Of a stretch of DNA of 64,000 nt, positions 10,877-21,954 are shown piece by piece. The translations under genes were made by a program, and so were the position numbers. Source of the DNA: Symbiodinium microadriaticum (lineage: Eukaryota > Sar > Dinophyceae > Suessiales > Symbiodiniaceae); the NCBI GenBank assembly GCA_001939145.1, contig LSRX01001139.1, positions 1 through 64,000 of the forward strand, read 5' to 3'. The notes under the pieces are model-generated. The model was not told the DNA's origin. It searched no databases and saw nothing but the letters and a program-made list of their open reading frames with translations. Each line of letters begins with the position of its first letter. Within the stretch, counting starts at the first letter, position 1.

Positions 10877-13470
10877 GTGCTGATCTTACCCTGCCTGCGA
10901 AGAATTAGCATTACAAGTTCGCTAAAGTTCCCCCAAAGGGTTGGGATGACGAGGCGCAGCTGCACAAGGGCTTCACCTTGAGCATGCGGTTCTAAACATG
11001 TCTAGCGCCGTGTTAGCGGTTGTGCTGGCGCCAACATGGGCAGTTCGTGGTTCTACTTGTGTGCTGCCTCATGGCGAAGAGCAACCAAAGATTCTCCCCA
11101 AACGCATTAATGTCAATCCAAACGACCCCACACACACACAGCAACCCATGTACTAAAACAGCTGGCATGCTGATTTTTCCCCAGAGCCGATTGCGTCCAT
11201 TGTCAAGCAGGGTCATGGAGGTTGTTTAGATCTGTGTTCAACAATGTTCGTCTGCTTCCGCGCCTTGAACGCTGAAAGGTAATGCTTCCATTTTGTTACC
11301 CCCGAAGGTCTGGTCAAAAAAAGACTGCCCGGTTCAGACTTCCGCGGTTGACTGTAGGGGGTGGTGCATGATTAGAAAATGCAAATGGTCACTGCTAACT
11401 GAGTCAGCCAGGGTGAAGGATGAAGGTTGCGGACCGCATGGTTTCCTGCCTCCATGGAAGGAACTTCTCCATCGATGCCTGGGCTGAGACAGTGCAGCAA
11501 GCAGTGAAGCTTTTCAGGATTGCACTGCTAAAAGACAATCCATACTGCCACGATAACAGACACAGATGTTGCCGGAGGTGTGCCAAAACGACAGCTGATC
11601 AATGGATTTTTGCGAGAACCGAAGCACCCACCTGTGACTACCAACAGGCTGGCATGCAACGATGTGGCAGTTGCCTAGGCTTTGGGCTCCCGCATGGCAA
11701 GCCCAAGCGACAGGACACTTTTGGCCGAAAGACAAGTTGAAGCAGTAACACAACCAACGTCTCACCAAAGGTTCTTCTGAATTGAAAAGGGCTCTTCGGC
11801 TCTTCTTTGCTTTCCTTTACCCTGGGCATGAACCTGTACCGCAAGATCCGCAAGCCGGTGTCTCGGAGGAGGCTTGTTTCGCTCCTCGGCCGGAGCACAT
11901 CTACGCAAACTCAAAAGTGGCAGATCGGGCGCACAACTGCCGAATGCCGCATGTCCAAGTCAAGAAAAGCTAACGTTTGCAGTCTAACAAAGCCAACAAG
12001 ACTCGACTAACTAGTCGATGTCAGTACCAATTCAGGATTGCCCGACTCGGGCGGGCAACAGAGTCCGTCGCAGCAGTTCGACTGATCTAGACAAATCCAT
12101 CGTTAGAGTACGCACAGCCTGCACTATTCGTGCGGCGGTCACGATGGCTATCTTGGGCCCAGAATTTCGCCCTCGTCGGATGTGCACGACTGTCGTCGCG
12201 CCGGAACTTAGCAGTGTCAAGTTTGCAACCCAACTACCAAACCAAGAAGCTCCCCTGCAAGCCAATGCTTGTTTTACCTGCATTGGAACTCATAAGGCAT
12301 GAGGCTAAAGCACGTCTTGCGGCAGCATTGGGCTACAGCTTTCTGCGGCGCAGAAACAGGAATCCTCTGCATCGGTCCTACTGCTTTCATACCCGGCCAG
12401 CATTTCCAGAAACACAGGTTTCAGCCCGTGGTGATCGCAAACACGCACCTTGATCAGGATCACATGAAGCACAAGAACTTCGTTGTTGATTCACGGTATC
12501 CTTCCGCAACAGTGTGTCACTAAATACCACGTTTTACACTTCATGGTCTCCCCCCAAGCGTCTGTTTTCTTACGTCTTGCCTCCTGCATTGCCAATTCTA
12601 TCAATAAGCAAAGGGTCTGGAGCCTGCCGACAGCCTTAGGGCCCTAGGATGTCTTGGGTTAGAGGTGCGTGGCTCCAAAGATCAGCATGAATGAGTGCCT
12701 TGCCCGGAAATTAGCCAGGTTGTAGCGATCCAACAGTCGTCCGCCGATGCCGTGATCCGCCGACCGCAAACAGCTCTCTGCCATCTACCATCAAAAAGCT
12801 GAAACACCCGTCTTCGATGTCAAGAACTTTTAAGCCGCAAGTTGTCGCTGGAAATTAAGCTATGCTGCTATCGCTGTCCAAGCGATACATGCGCCGCCGC
12901 ATTTGCTCCCGCATCTGCTCCCTGGCAGCTTGACACGCAAAGCTCGCTCGGGGTTGTGCAAGTGTGTTGCTTATCCCTGCCCCATAGCTGCCCCACCTCA
13001 TGTCAGCGGTCAGCTGGCGCCGCCTGCTTCGCGGGCATGTCGGTTTCGTTTGGCCCAGATTTGAGGAATTTTGCAGCCGAGTGACGGAATGGGGACGGAG
13101 TTAGTCGCAACAACTGGCGTCAGCCGCTGTGCCTCAGGGAGCTCCCAAAGTCGCTGCAGAAGAGTCGCTTTTGGCCCGAGCCGCCATCCATTCTTAAGCA
13201 CACTCATTTCAGCCAAAGCACCCACGCCTCACCTGGGGTGTCGTGTGAAGAATCTGGCACATGTCCTTCAGTACATCACCATGAGTCGTTCTTCAGACTG
13301 AGCCAGCTGGCTGGCTGGATCGAACGTCCTGATTCGACTTCCATATCGTCCACCACGGAGTTCGGCAGATTTGCGGGCTGTTGTGACGGTTCCTGGGCTG
13401 CTCGAACTCCCCAACTGTTCAAGCAAGCAACAGGTCATGAGGCAACAAGTCGAAGTTTCAAAAGGGGATG
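10877..13470. other. Unassigned sequence, possibly with unseen exons
   Basis: Mixed-composition sequence. The best candidate is a minus-strand frame at 12032-12220 (GPKIAIVTAARIVQAVRTLT) with fair composition, but without splice sites or motif it is not called. A CA-rich stretch lies at 11128-11142. Confidence 0.3.
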
Positions 13471-14122
13471 GATATTTTTTTGGGCCTGCGGGGCGTGGGT
13501 TGGGTGGGGTGCAGTGGGGTGCGGAGGCTGCGGGGAGCTCGCGAGGCGTCGGGGCGGCGGGGAGGGGNGGGGGGGGGGGTGCTCGAGGTCCGAGTCTTAC
13601 GTACAAGTGGGCTTCGAAGCAATATACAGTTGGAAGCAACATACCGTATTGACATGACTTAGATTAGGCTTGATGCGATCTGTCATACAAGCATTGTATT
13701 ATTCTATTTGATATTAATTCGCTATGATATGTATATTGAGGTAAAACAGACTCTTACATCAATAGTAAGCTCCAGAATTGGTAAAACTGCAAAATATGTT
13801 ACAAGTCAGTCACACGCTATATAACAAAGACTCGTATTGCTGCATGATTATACGAAAACTATATCAGGAATATGCAGAACTTGGCTAGATGTTAATAGAC
13901 AACTACTCTTACTTACGGTTATTATTTCTACACGAAGATGTTAGTATTTGTTTCTATTCTGCTATGGTACAGAATAGTACATATATTATTCAGTAAAGCC
14001 CTACCGCATATTATATACACCGTATCATGTTGTATTCTATTCTGTTTGGTAATGCTATCTTATAATACACTGTTATACTAGATTATCATAATATAGCGCC
14101 TATAGATTTACAAAAACATGTA
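13471..14122 (+). repeat. Left arm of a large inverted repeat
   Basis: This arm matches the reverse complement of 15214-16288 over its whole length. Shared landmarks in the same order are a G-rich block (gggttgggtggggtgcag), 'ttacgtacaagtgggcttcg', 'gcaacataccgtattg', 'cttgatgcgatctgtcat', 'agactcgtattgct' and 'caaacagaataga' in complement. There are scattered substitutions and small indels, so the arms are a diverged duplication and not one sequence read twice. A single N at 13568 sits in the G run. Confidence 0.9.
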
Positions 14123-14802
14123 GACTACAGTATAACAATATTATGTTGTATTGTGTTACATTACTGATTGAAATACTTCTTTTAGGGTATAATTGGCTTC
14201 ATCATCTTAAATTTTGAACTAAGTTGTCTTTCAATCATATGGTACTTTCTGCCTCATATTATAATGCCGTGCAATGCATACTGTAGGTGTACAAAACCAT
14301 ACAATATCAAACAAATCATAAAATAACAGAACATAACCATGTAGTAAAATATAATCTAATAAAGCATGTTATCTCACTGGGTATGTGATTCAATATATCA
14401 TGATAAAACATGACAGAATAGAAAGTGATTATGGTGTTGTATGATGTAACCAATATAACTTAACATATTGTAACCGCTGAACGATGACCCGGCATTGCTA
14501 GTAAACCTTCGAAATTGTACATCTTAAACTGTGACCCGACACTGCGAAGACCTGCATAAGATGGGCTTAGGAAGCTGGACTTTTAGTTTGCGAGGCTGAT
14601 CCATCATCAGTCTGTTTGCTGGTGTGTCGTACAGCTGACAAAAACTTACCTTCCAGCCCAGTCCCTCCGGTAATACGTAGGTGCAGCAGCACGGAAGTTT
14701 GTAGATGTCTAAGAGAAACATTTCAATCAGTAATATAACACAATACAACATAGTATAGCTATCCTATACTGCATCATATGCTCTCCGGTCCCGGGCCCCC
14801 CC
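14123..14802. other. AT-rich spacer between the inverted-repeat arms
   Basis: No gene is seen. A minus-strand frame at 14524-14751 has no recognisable content. The stretch ends in a C run at the assembly gap. Confidence 0.5.
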
Positions 14803-15177
14803 NNNNNNNNNNNNNNNNNNNNNNNNNNNNNNNNNNNNNNNNNNNNNNNNNNNNNNNNNNNNNNNNNNNNNNNNNNNNNNNNNNNNNNNNNNNNNNNNNN
14901 NNNNNNNNNNNNNNNNNNNNNNNNNNNNNNNNNNNNNNNNNNNNNNNNNNNNNNNNNNNNNNNNNNNNNNNNNNNNNNNNNNNNNNNNNNNNNNNNNNNN
15001 NNNNNNNNNNNNNNNNNNNNNNNNNNNNNNNNNNNNNNNNNNNNNNNNNNNNNNNNNNNNNNNNNNNNNNNNNNNNNNNNNNNNNNNNNNNNNNNNNNNN
15101 NNNNNNNNNNNNNNNNNNNNNNNNNNNNNNNNNNNNNNNNNNNNNNNNNNNNNNNNNNNNNNNNNNNNNNNNNNNNN
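14803..15177. other. Assembly gap (375 N)
   Basis: Unknown sequence bounded by a C run on the left and a G run on the right. Open frames that cross it are meaningless. Confidence 0.99.
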
Positions 15178-15213
15178 GGGGGGACGGGGGGTGTGGCAGC
15201 CCTGCATCATATA

Positions 15214-16288
15214 TACATGGTTTTGTGTATCTATATACGCTAAATTATATTAATCTAATATAACAGTGCATTATAAGATGGCATTACCAAACAGAATAGA
15301 AAACAACATGATACAGTGTATTATAAATAATATGCGGTAGGGCTTTGCTGAATAATATATGTACTATTATTCTGTACTATAGTAGAATAGAAACAAATAC
15401 TAACACCCTCGTGTAAAAATATAAACGTAAGTAAGAGTAGTTGTCTTTTAACATATTCGCCTCGGCCCCAGCCGAAGCGGTCAGAGGTTCCTATTCGGAT
15501 TCCCTCTATTCCCCACCTCTCAATCCCCTCCCCAGTGACCTCCACCCTTCCGCCATTCTTGCTTTTTTTCTTGCTTGCACTAGCTGAGAGCGGCAGCCGT
15601 CGACGCGCTGCAAGCCTAAGGTCCTCGACACGAAGCACAGGCCCATTTGCTTTCATTTCCTGTCCGTTTTCAACCTCGAGTTGCTAAGCCTGCTTTCCAC
15701 TTTAATTGTTTTTTTGCCTCGTCTCTTTCCTCCGCCGTCCAGTTTTTCCTCGCCCCCTTTTCTTTTGCTTTTTGTCTCTCATCCCATCCCTCCAGTCTTT
15801 CCGTACGACGGTGAGCTGCGGTACATTGGCACCAGCATTCGTTGGCCCTCTTTGTCATTGTTTGCTCAGGCCGAGGCGGACGACGCAAACCGCTTAAAAT
15901 TAGCCAAGTTCTGCATATTCATATAATCATATAGCAATACGAGTCTTTGTTATATAACGTGTGACTGACTTGTAACATATTTTGCAGTAAACTGGAACTT
16001 ACCATTGATGTCAGAGTCTGTTTTGCCTCAACATACATATCATAGCGAATCAATATCAGATAGAATAACACAATGCTTGTATGACAGATCGCATCAAGCC
16101 TAATCTAAGTCATGCCAATACGGTATGTTGCTTCCAACTGTATATTGCTTCGAAGCCCACTTGTACGTAAAGACTCGGGCCTCGAGCACCCCTCCTCCCC
16201 GTCGCCCCTACGCCTCGCGAGCTCCCCGCAGCCTCCGCACCCCCCTGCACCCCACCCAACCCATGCCCCGTAGGCCAAAAAAATGCCA
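15214..16288 (-). repeat. Right arm of the large inverted repeat, with an insertion
   Basis: This is the reverse-complement partner of 13471-14122. It is longer because of a 446-bp block at 15455-15900 that the left arm lacks. Outside that block the order of landmarks is identical. Confidence 0.9.
15455..15900. mobile_element. 446-bp insertion in one repeat arm, MITE-like
   Basis: The left arm has a continuous aacatc-tagccaag junction; the right arm has aacat, 446 bp, then tagccaag. The block is flanked by TTAACAT (15448-15454) and TTAAAAT (15894-15900), a possible 7-bp target duplication with one mismatch. Near its ends are perfect 10-bp inverted repeats, CGCCTCGGCC (15458-15467) and GGCCGAGGCG (15869-15878). 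The interior is pyrimidine-rich and without a credible ORF. The inverted repeat is not symmetrically placed at the termini, so the class of element is uncertain. Confidence 0.55.
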
Positions 16289-17451
16289 AAAATAATAACC
16301 CCTCCGTCTCAAACCGGTCGAAACAGCGGACGCATTTACAGCAGAACTGTGCAACTGCCGAGAGCATCAGCCACAAAAGGACTTATATACCCGCAGTAGC
16401 TGCCAGTCGTTGTCCCAATCAATCTATGCTGTCTTGGGCACTACTTAAACTGTCCTCAACTCCTGCAAGCTGGACTGAATCTCTCCATGCTGTCCCATGA
16501 AGTGTTAAAGGGCATTAGAGACAGACAGTCAGAAAACATTCCGCAGATGAACGGACCCTTCAAACCAAGTTGCATGTCCAGCTGTCAAATCTGCCTACGT
16601 GGAGTGACGAAATATTGAGCCAACTCACATCTCACAGGAAGCCCCTTGCATGACGTTCTGAAACCCCTGCTTCAGCAAACCCTCGGGCCTTGCTGGATGT
16701 TGGTGAGGAAGGCAGCACAGAACACGCCTATGGACAAAGCGAGTTGAACGAACACACGCCAAGCTACGTCACATCGGAAACCTCCGTTTTGGCTCTCGCT
16801 GTCTTCGGCTTGGTCTTTCCTGTTCGGGTTCCCATTGAGGGACCCAAACCTGGTGCCCAGTGCTAGTGTTAACCACATTGAAACCATTCACCGATTGCAG
16901 TGGTTTTAATGCCTGCGGAAGTGATAATTATGTAGGTCTGTGAACACATAAAAATGACACGTGAACCCACGCAAAGCCCAGTCATCAGTTTGTTGAAAGT
17001 GGAGAATGGAGCTGAAATGGCAAACTGGAAGCAAGAGTTCCCTCCCTGCCCCGGTAAACTTCAAAAAGCTTCAGCCGCTGAAGCTCAAGTTGCGGAAGCT
17101 GTTGGTCGTGTCCCAATTGCTGCCGTCAGTGTCCCGATCAATGTATATTATCCTGTCCCGGGTCTGTGTCCCTGTCACGTCGTGTCCCGAACGGTGTGCC
17201 GGTCGTGTTCGTCGGTGTTCTTGTCGCGTTTTACCAGTTGTGGTCGTTGCCCCGTGCCGCGGTGGTTTTCCGTTGGCGTCCCGGTCTGTACGTCGATTTC
17301 GGAAAGAAGCCTGTGCCTCACAAACAGCACACAGAGCAGCAGATCGCAACATCCAGGGAGCCTGGAATGAGCTACACCGAACCATGACACCCGCCAACTT
17401 TGTTCAAGGTTGCACGGCGGTATGCGATTCTCCGGGAATCAAGGTATGTGA
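16289..17451. other. Unassigned sequence with clustered GTCCCG-type words
   Basis: At 17108-17290 the plus strand is dense in gtcccg, tgtccc and cgtgtcccg variants, with another small cluster at 17745-17780. This reads as a degenerate short repeat. Open frames across it are not convincing. Confidence 0.35.
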
Positions 17452-17721
17452 GTGTTGATGAGCCGATCGCTCCTCTGCATGATCCTGTCTGCATACACAA
17501 TTGACACCTTCGCAGTTGCCGCATCTGGAAGCAGCTTCGCAGAGATCCTCCAACACTCGCTGATCTATGGCTTCCGGCTTGCGAAGCAAGAAGCCTTCTC
17601 TCGCAAGGCCACAAGGCTTCGATCTTCTTCTATTTCAGCGTCTCTGTGTGTGACAGTTGGCAACGCCAGTCTGGAATGCTGGCAACTTCACTCGAAGATT
17701 TGCAGAGCATTTCAAGACTAA
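17452..17721 (+). CDS. Low-confidence hypothetical ORF
   Basis: 89 codons with a hydrophobic start (MLMSRSLLCMILSAYTIDTF) that could serve as a signal or anchor segment, then a short region of mixed composition ending at 17719-17721. No homology is recognised and dinoflagellate genes of this size are usually spliced, so this may be chance. Confidence 0.18.
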   Translation: MLMSRSLLCMILSAYTIDTFAVAASGSSFAEILQHSLIYGFRLAKQEAFSRKATRLRSSSISASLCVTVGNASLECWQLHSKICRAFQD

Positions 17722-18458
17722 AGCTGCACATTCGCTACGACGTACGGGGACATGTCGCGTCAGTGTTCCCGTCGCGGCCTCGACCCAGCTTGCTTGGCCG
17801 AGGTATGCAATCCTCATTGGCGTCAAGGTTCTGGGATGAATTGGCGGCATGCTGCATCTTTGCCTGACTTGCCTTACTGCCTCTGAGACGAAACTTCAAA
17901 ATTTGGTCTTTGCAGCCCCGGTGCTCGTAGCCCCCTTGCGATTCGTCGTCCTCAGGTTCGCCTGGGGTAGATGCCCTTTCTCTGAACCGGGAACATGTGC
18001 GGCAAGAATGAGCAGTGTTCGAAGTCAAGGCCTTGCTGCTCTATCCATCTCTTTCGGTAGCCTCAGCGAAAAGCTTTGGACCCTCCCCCCATTGAGAATA
18101 ATGTTCAAACGTGTCGTAAGTGGACGCTGAAATGCAATGCTTGAGCTTCATGACATGGTCATGCCAGGCGACTGTAGAGAGGTACGAGCACAGCACCCAG
18201 AAGAAGGAAGCCTCCAAGAGAAGCAGCCTTGACAGGTGACGAATCGAACGCATTCGGGCGCACTACCCATACCTAGCTTGCAACAGCGCTGCTCAAACAC
18301 ATTCTGAGTCTGAACCTTTATCTGGCGAGCGCTATGATGTCCACATGCTTGGCTCGAGGGCCGCTCACTGCAACTCTTGCTCCACCTGCCCTTTTTCTAA
18401 GGTCCGTTCGGCAGCAGTCCCTCCCGGCGATGTTGCACCGGTCCCCAGCAGAAGCCCA
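17722..18458. other. Unassigned sequence downstream of the Ser/Thr-rich gene
   Basis: No exon is identified; it probably contains the intron and 3' flank of the minus-strand gene that follows. Confidence 0.3.
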
Positions 18459-21400
18459 TCAGGATCGCCTATGCAGGACAGTCAAATGCTGCGGCTTACG
18501 GGTTGAAGTGAAGACCTGGCCTCCAGGAGTCACTGTAGAGGTATCAGTTATAGTAGTAGAAGTACCGGTGGACGAAGAAGTCGTGGAGCTGGTTGTCGAG
18601 AGAGTGGACGTCGAAGTTGACGTGGTGGTGTAAGAAGTAGTCGTGGTAGAGCTTGTAGTGGTGGTTGATGAATTCGTTGTTGAAGTCAGAGTGGAAGATG
18701 TAGTGGTAGATGAGTATGTGGTGCTCGATGTCGAAGTAGTTGTAGACGAGTTTGTGGTGGAGGTCGAAGAGGTTGTTGTGCTGCTGTAGGATGTGCTCGT
18801 GGTGGAGCTCTTCGTGCTTGTGGACGAGCTGGAGCTGGAGATTGTTGAAGTTGATGTCGATGTGCTGGATGTGGAACTTGTAGAAGACGTCGTGGTCGAG
18901 GATGTGCTAGTCCATGAAGTCGTACTTGATGACGAGGACGTCGAGCTGCTACTTGTAAGTGAGGTGCTGCTGGTCGATGTTGATGATGTAGAACTTGATG
19001 TTGATGTCGACGAGGTGCTTGATGTGGATGTGGAGGTCGACGACGTGGATGTAGAACTGCTGCTGGTGGAGGACGTGCTCGTGGATGAGCTGCTGGTGCT
19101 GCTCGTTGATGTGGAAGAAGTGGATGTGGAGGTTGAAGATGTGCTTGAAGAAGATGTTGAGGTCGACGAAGTCGATGTAGTACTGCTGCTTGTGGATGAC
19201 GTGCTCGAGGAGGATGTGCTTGTAGCTGACGTGCTGGTGCTGCTCGTGGACGTTGATGAGCTCGAAGTGGATGTTGAAGATGTGCTTGAGGAGGATGTGG
19301 ATGTCGTCGTTGTTGTGGTGGTGCTGGTACTGGTGGATGACGTGCTTGTAGAGGAAGTACTTGTGCTGCTGCTGGTCGAGGATGAGCTTGACGAGGACGT
19401 GGACGAAGTGCTTGACGATGATGTTGAAGTCGACGAGGTCGACGTGGTGCTGCTGCTTGAGGATGAAGTGCTCGTAGATGAGGTGCTGGTGCTGCTGGTG
19501 GAAGTAGATGAGCTTGAGGTGGACGTGGACGAAGTGCTTGACGTAGATGTTGAAGTCGACGAGGTCGATGTAGTGCTGCTGCTTGTGGATGACGTGCTCG
19601 TGGATGAGCTGCTGGTGCTGCTTGAGGACGTAGAGGAACTCGAGGTGGATGTGGACGACGTGCTTGACGAAGATGTTGAAGTCGACGAGGTCGATGTAGT
19701 GCTGCTGCTTGTGGATGAAGTGCTCGTAGATGAGCTGCTGGTGCTGCTTGAGGACGTAGAGGAACTCGAGGTGGATGTGGACGACGTGCTTGACGAAGAT
19801 GTTGAAGTCGACGAGGTCGATGTAGTGCTGCTGCTTGTGGATGACGTGCTCGTAGATGAGCTGCTGGTGCTGCTTGAGGACGTAGAGGAACTCGAGGTGG
19901 ATGTGGACGACGTGCTTGACGAAGATGTTGAAGTCGACGAGGTCGATGTAGTGCTGCTGCTTGTGGATGACGTGCTCGTAGATGAGCTGCTGGTGCTGCT
20001 TGAGGACGTAGAGGAACTCGAGGTGGATGTGGACGACGTGCTTGACGAAGATGTTGAAGTCGACGAGGTCGATGTAGTGCTGCTGCTTGTGGATGACGTG
20101 CTCGTAGATGAGCTGCTGGTGCTGCTTGAGGACGTAGAGGAACTCGAGGTGGATGTGGACGACGTGCTTGACGAAGATGTTGAAGTCGACGAGGTCGATG
20201 TAGTGCTGCTGCTTGTGGATGACGTGCTCGTAGATGAGCTGCTGGTGCTGCTTGAGGACGTAGAGGAACTCGAGGTGGATGTGGACGACGTGCTTGACGA
20301 AGATGTTGAAGTCGACGAGGTCGATGTAGTGCTGCTGCTTGTGGATGACGTGCTCGTAGATGAGCTGCTGGTGCTGCTTGAGGACGTAGAGGAACTCGAG
20401 GTGGATGTGGACGACGTGCTTGACGAAGATGTTGAAGTCGACGAGGTCGATGTAGTGCTGCTGCTTGTGGATGAAGTGCTCGTAGATGAGCTGCTGGTGC
20501 TGCTTGAGGACGTAGAGGAACTCGAGGTGGATGTGGACGACGTGCTTGACGAAGATGTTGAAGTCGACGAGGTCGATGTAGTGCTGCTGCTTGTGGATGA
20601 AGTGCTTGTAGATGAGGTGCTGGTGGTGCTGGTGGACGTTGATGAACTTGAGGTGGACGTGGACGTTGTGCTTGATGAGGATGTTGTGGTAGACGAAGTC
20701 GATGTGGTAGTGCTGCTCGTTGACGAAGTGGTTGTTGAAGAAGTGCTCGTAGATGAGCTGCTGGTGCTGCTGGTGGACGTGGAGGAACTCGAAGTGGATG
20801 TGGACGACGTGCTTGACGAAGATGATGACGTTGTTGTCGTCGTTGTCGTGCTGCTGCTCGTGGATGAAGTGCTCGTGGATGAGGTGCTGGTGCTGCTGGT
20901 GGAGGAAGACGAGCTTGAAGTGGACGTGGACGAAGTGCTTGACGAGGATGACGAGGTGGAGGAAGTGGATGTGGTACTACTGCTTGTGGAGGATGTGCTG
21001 GTGCTGCTTGTAGAAGTCGATGAACTGGATGTTGTCGAGGTCGATGTGACTGTGGAAGATGTGGAGGATGTAGTAGTCGAGGAAGTGCTACTTGTTGATG
21101 TCGATGTAGAACTGGTGGTTGTAGAGGACGTGCTTGTGGACGATGTGGATGATGTAGAAGTTGATGTCGATGTCGACGAGGTGCTTGATGTGGATGTGGA
21201 GGTCGACGATGTGGATGTAGAACTGCTGCTGGTGGAGGACGTGCTCGTGGATGAGCTGCTGGTGCTGCTCGTCGATGTGGAAGAAGTGGATGTGGATGTT
21301 GAAGATGTGCTTGAAGAAGATGTTGAGGTCGACGAAGTCGATGTGGTACTGCTGCTTGTGGATGAAGTGCTGGTAGATGAGGTGCTGGTGCTACTTGTGG

Positions 21401-21953
21401 ACGATGATGAACTTGAGGTGGACGTGGACGACGAGCTTGACGAAGATGTTGACGTCGTTGTCGTCGTTGTCGTGCTGCTGCTCGTGGATGAAGTGCTCGT
21501 AGATGAGGTGCTGGTGCTGCTGGTGGAAGTAGATGAACTTGAGGTGGACGTGGACGACGAGCTTGACGAAGATGTTGACGTCGTTGTCGTCGTTGTCGTG
21601 CTGCTGCTCGTGGATGAAGTGCTCGTAGATGAGGTGCTGGTGCTGCTGGTGGAAGTAGATGAACTGGATGTGGAAGTGGACGACGTGCTTGACGAGGACG
21701 ACGAGGTCGAGGAAGTTGATGACGTACTGCTGCTCGTGGATGATGTGCTTGTGGATGAGGTGCTGGTGCTGGTGGTTGTCGATGATGTGGAAGATGTCGA
21801 GGTAGAGGTAGTGGTGCTGGATGATGTCGAAGTCGTGCTGCTTGTGGTGCTTGTTGAAGAAGACGAGGATGTGGTCGAAGTTGCTGTGGAAGACGTGGTG
21901 GAGCTCGTAGAAGTAGAAGTATGGGTCACGGAGGATGTGGTTGAACTGGACAT
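18459..21953 (-). CDS. Ser/Thr-rich stalk of a surface or secreted protein
   Basis: An open frame of 1,164 codons on the minus strand is made almost only of Ser and Thr (SSTSTSSTSSSTTTTTT and variants). This is mucin-like and expected to be extended and O-glycosylated if secreted. The centre holds eight nearly identical 42-residue units. The end is less repetitive (TGTSTTITDTSTVTPGGQ) and probably meets an intron near ggccag/gtcttc (about 18520), so the last residues and the stop at 18459 may be intronic. The first ATG at 21953 may also be internal, since the frame is open only to a TAA about 36 nt upstream. Minus-strand beta-sandwich exons lie just upstream at 22.3-22.6 kb, which supports this strand and suggests an adhesin-like layout of domain plus stalk. 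The opposite strand is also open over most of it but would encode an odd V/D/E/L-only protein. Confidence 0.6.
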   Translation of the reverse strand: MSSSTTSSVTHTSTSTSSTTSSTATSTTSSSSSTSTTSSTTSTSSSTTTSTSTSSTSSTTTSTSTSSTSTSSTSSSTSSTSSTSSSSSSTSSTSTSSSSTSTSSTSTSSTSTSSTSSSTTTTTTTSTSSSSSSSTSTSSSSTSTSSTSTSSTSTSSTSSSTTTTTTTSTSSSSSSSTSTSSSSSSTSSTSTSSTSTSSTSSSTTSTSSTSTSSSSTSSTSTSTSSTSTSSTSSSSTSTSSTSSSSTSTSSTSTSTSSTSSTSTSTSTSSTSSTSTSSTTTSSTSTSTSSTSSTTTSSTSSTVTSTSTTSSSSTSTSSTSTSSTSSSTTSTSSTSSSSSSTSSTSTSSSSSSTSSTSTSSTSTSSTSSSTTTTTTTSSSSSSTSSTSTSSSSTSTSSTSSSSTSTSSTTTSSTSSTTTSTSSTTTSSSSTTSTSTSSSSTSTSTTSTSSTSTSSTSSSTTSTSSTSTSSSSTSSTSTSSSSTSSSSTSSSSTSTSSTSSSTTSTSSTSTSSSSTSSTSTSSSSTSSSSTSSSSTSTSSTSSSTTSTSSTSTSSSSTSSTSTSSSSTSSSSTSSSSTSTSSTSSSTTSTSSTSTSSSSTSSTSTSSSSTSSSSTSSSSTSTSSTSSSTTSTSSTSTSSSSTSSTSTSSSSTSSSSTSSSSTSTSSTSSSTTSTSSTSTSSSSTSSTSTSSSSTSSSSTSSSSTSTSSTSSSTTSTSSTSTSSSSTSSTSTSSSSTSSSSTSSSSTSTSSTSSSTTSTSSTSTSSSSTSSTSTSSSSTSSSSTSSSSTSTSSTSSSTTSTSSTSTSTSSTSSTSTSSSSTSTSSTSTSSTSTSSSSSSTTSTSSTSTSSSSTSSTSSSSSSSTSSSTSTSSTSTSSTSTSTTTTTTTSTSSSSTSSTSTSSSSTSTSSTSTSATSTSSSSTSSTSSSTTSTSSTSTSSSSTSSTSTSTSSTSTSSTSSSSTSTSSTSSSSTSTSSTSTSTSSTSSTSTSSSTSSTSTSSTSLTSSSSTSSSSSTTSWTSTSSTTTSSTSSTSSTSTSTSTISSSSSSTSTKSSTTSTSYSSTTTSSTSTTNSSTTTSTSSTTYSSTTTSSTLTSTTNSSTTTTSSTTTTSYTTTSTSTSTLSTTSSTTSSSTGTSTTITDTSTVTPGGQVFTSTRKPQHLTVLHRRS
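19603..20610 (-). repeat. Eight tandem 126-bp repeats inside the Ser/Thr-rich gene
   Basis: The word gatgagctgctggtgctg recurs at 19603, 19729, 19855, 19981, 20107, 20233, 20359 and 20485, exactly 126 nt (42 codons) apart, and units are identical apart from a few bases. Older, more diverged copies of the same 3-nt-periodic sequence extend to about 18590 and 21930. Near identity points to recent array expansion or gene conversion. Confidence 0.95.
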
Positions 21954-21954
21954 C

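Noticed and set aside
13238-13662. Gly/Arg-rich ORFs across the G-rich block
   Set aside because: Low-complexity DNA at the end of the inverted-repeat arm, including an N; the same sequence in the other arm is open in a different way.
14764-15263. Open frames spanning the first N gap
   Set aside because: They consist of undefined residues; no coding evidence exists.
16295-16312. cccctccgtctcaaa resembling the end of plant Stowaway MITEs
   Set aside because: There is no matching inverted end or TA duplication, and the counterpart in the left arm is too diverged.
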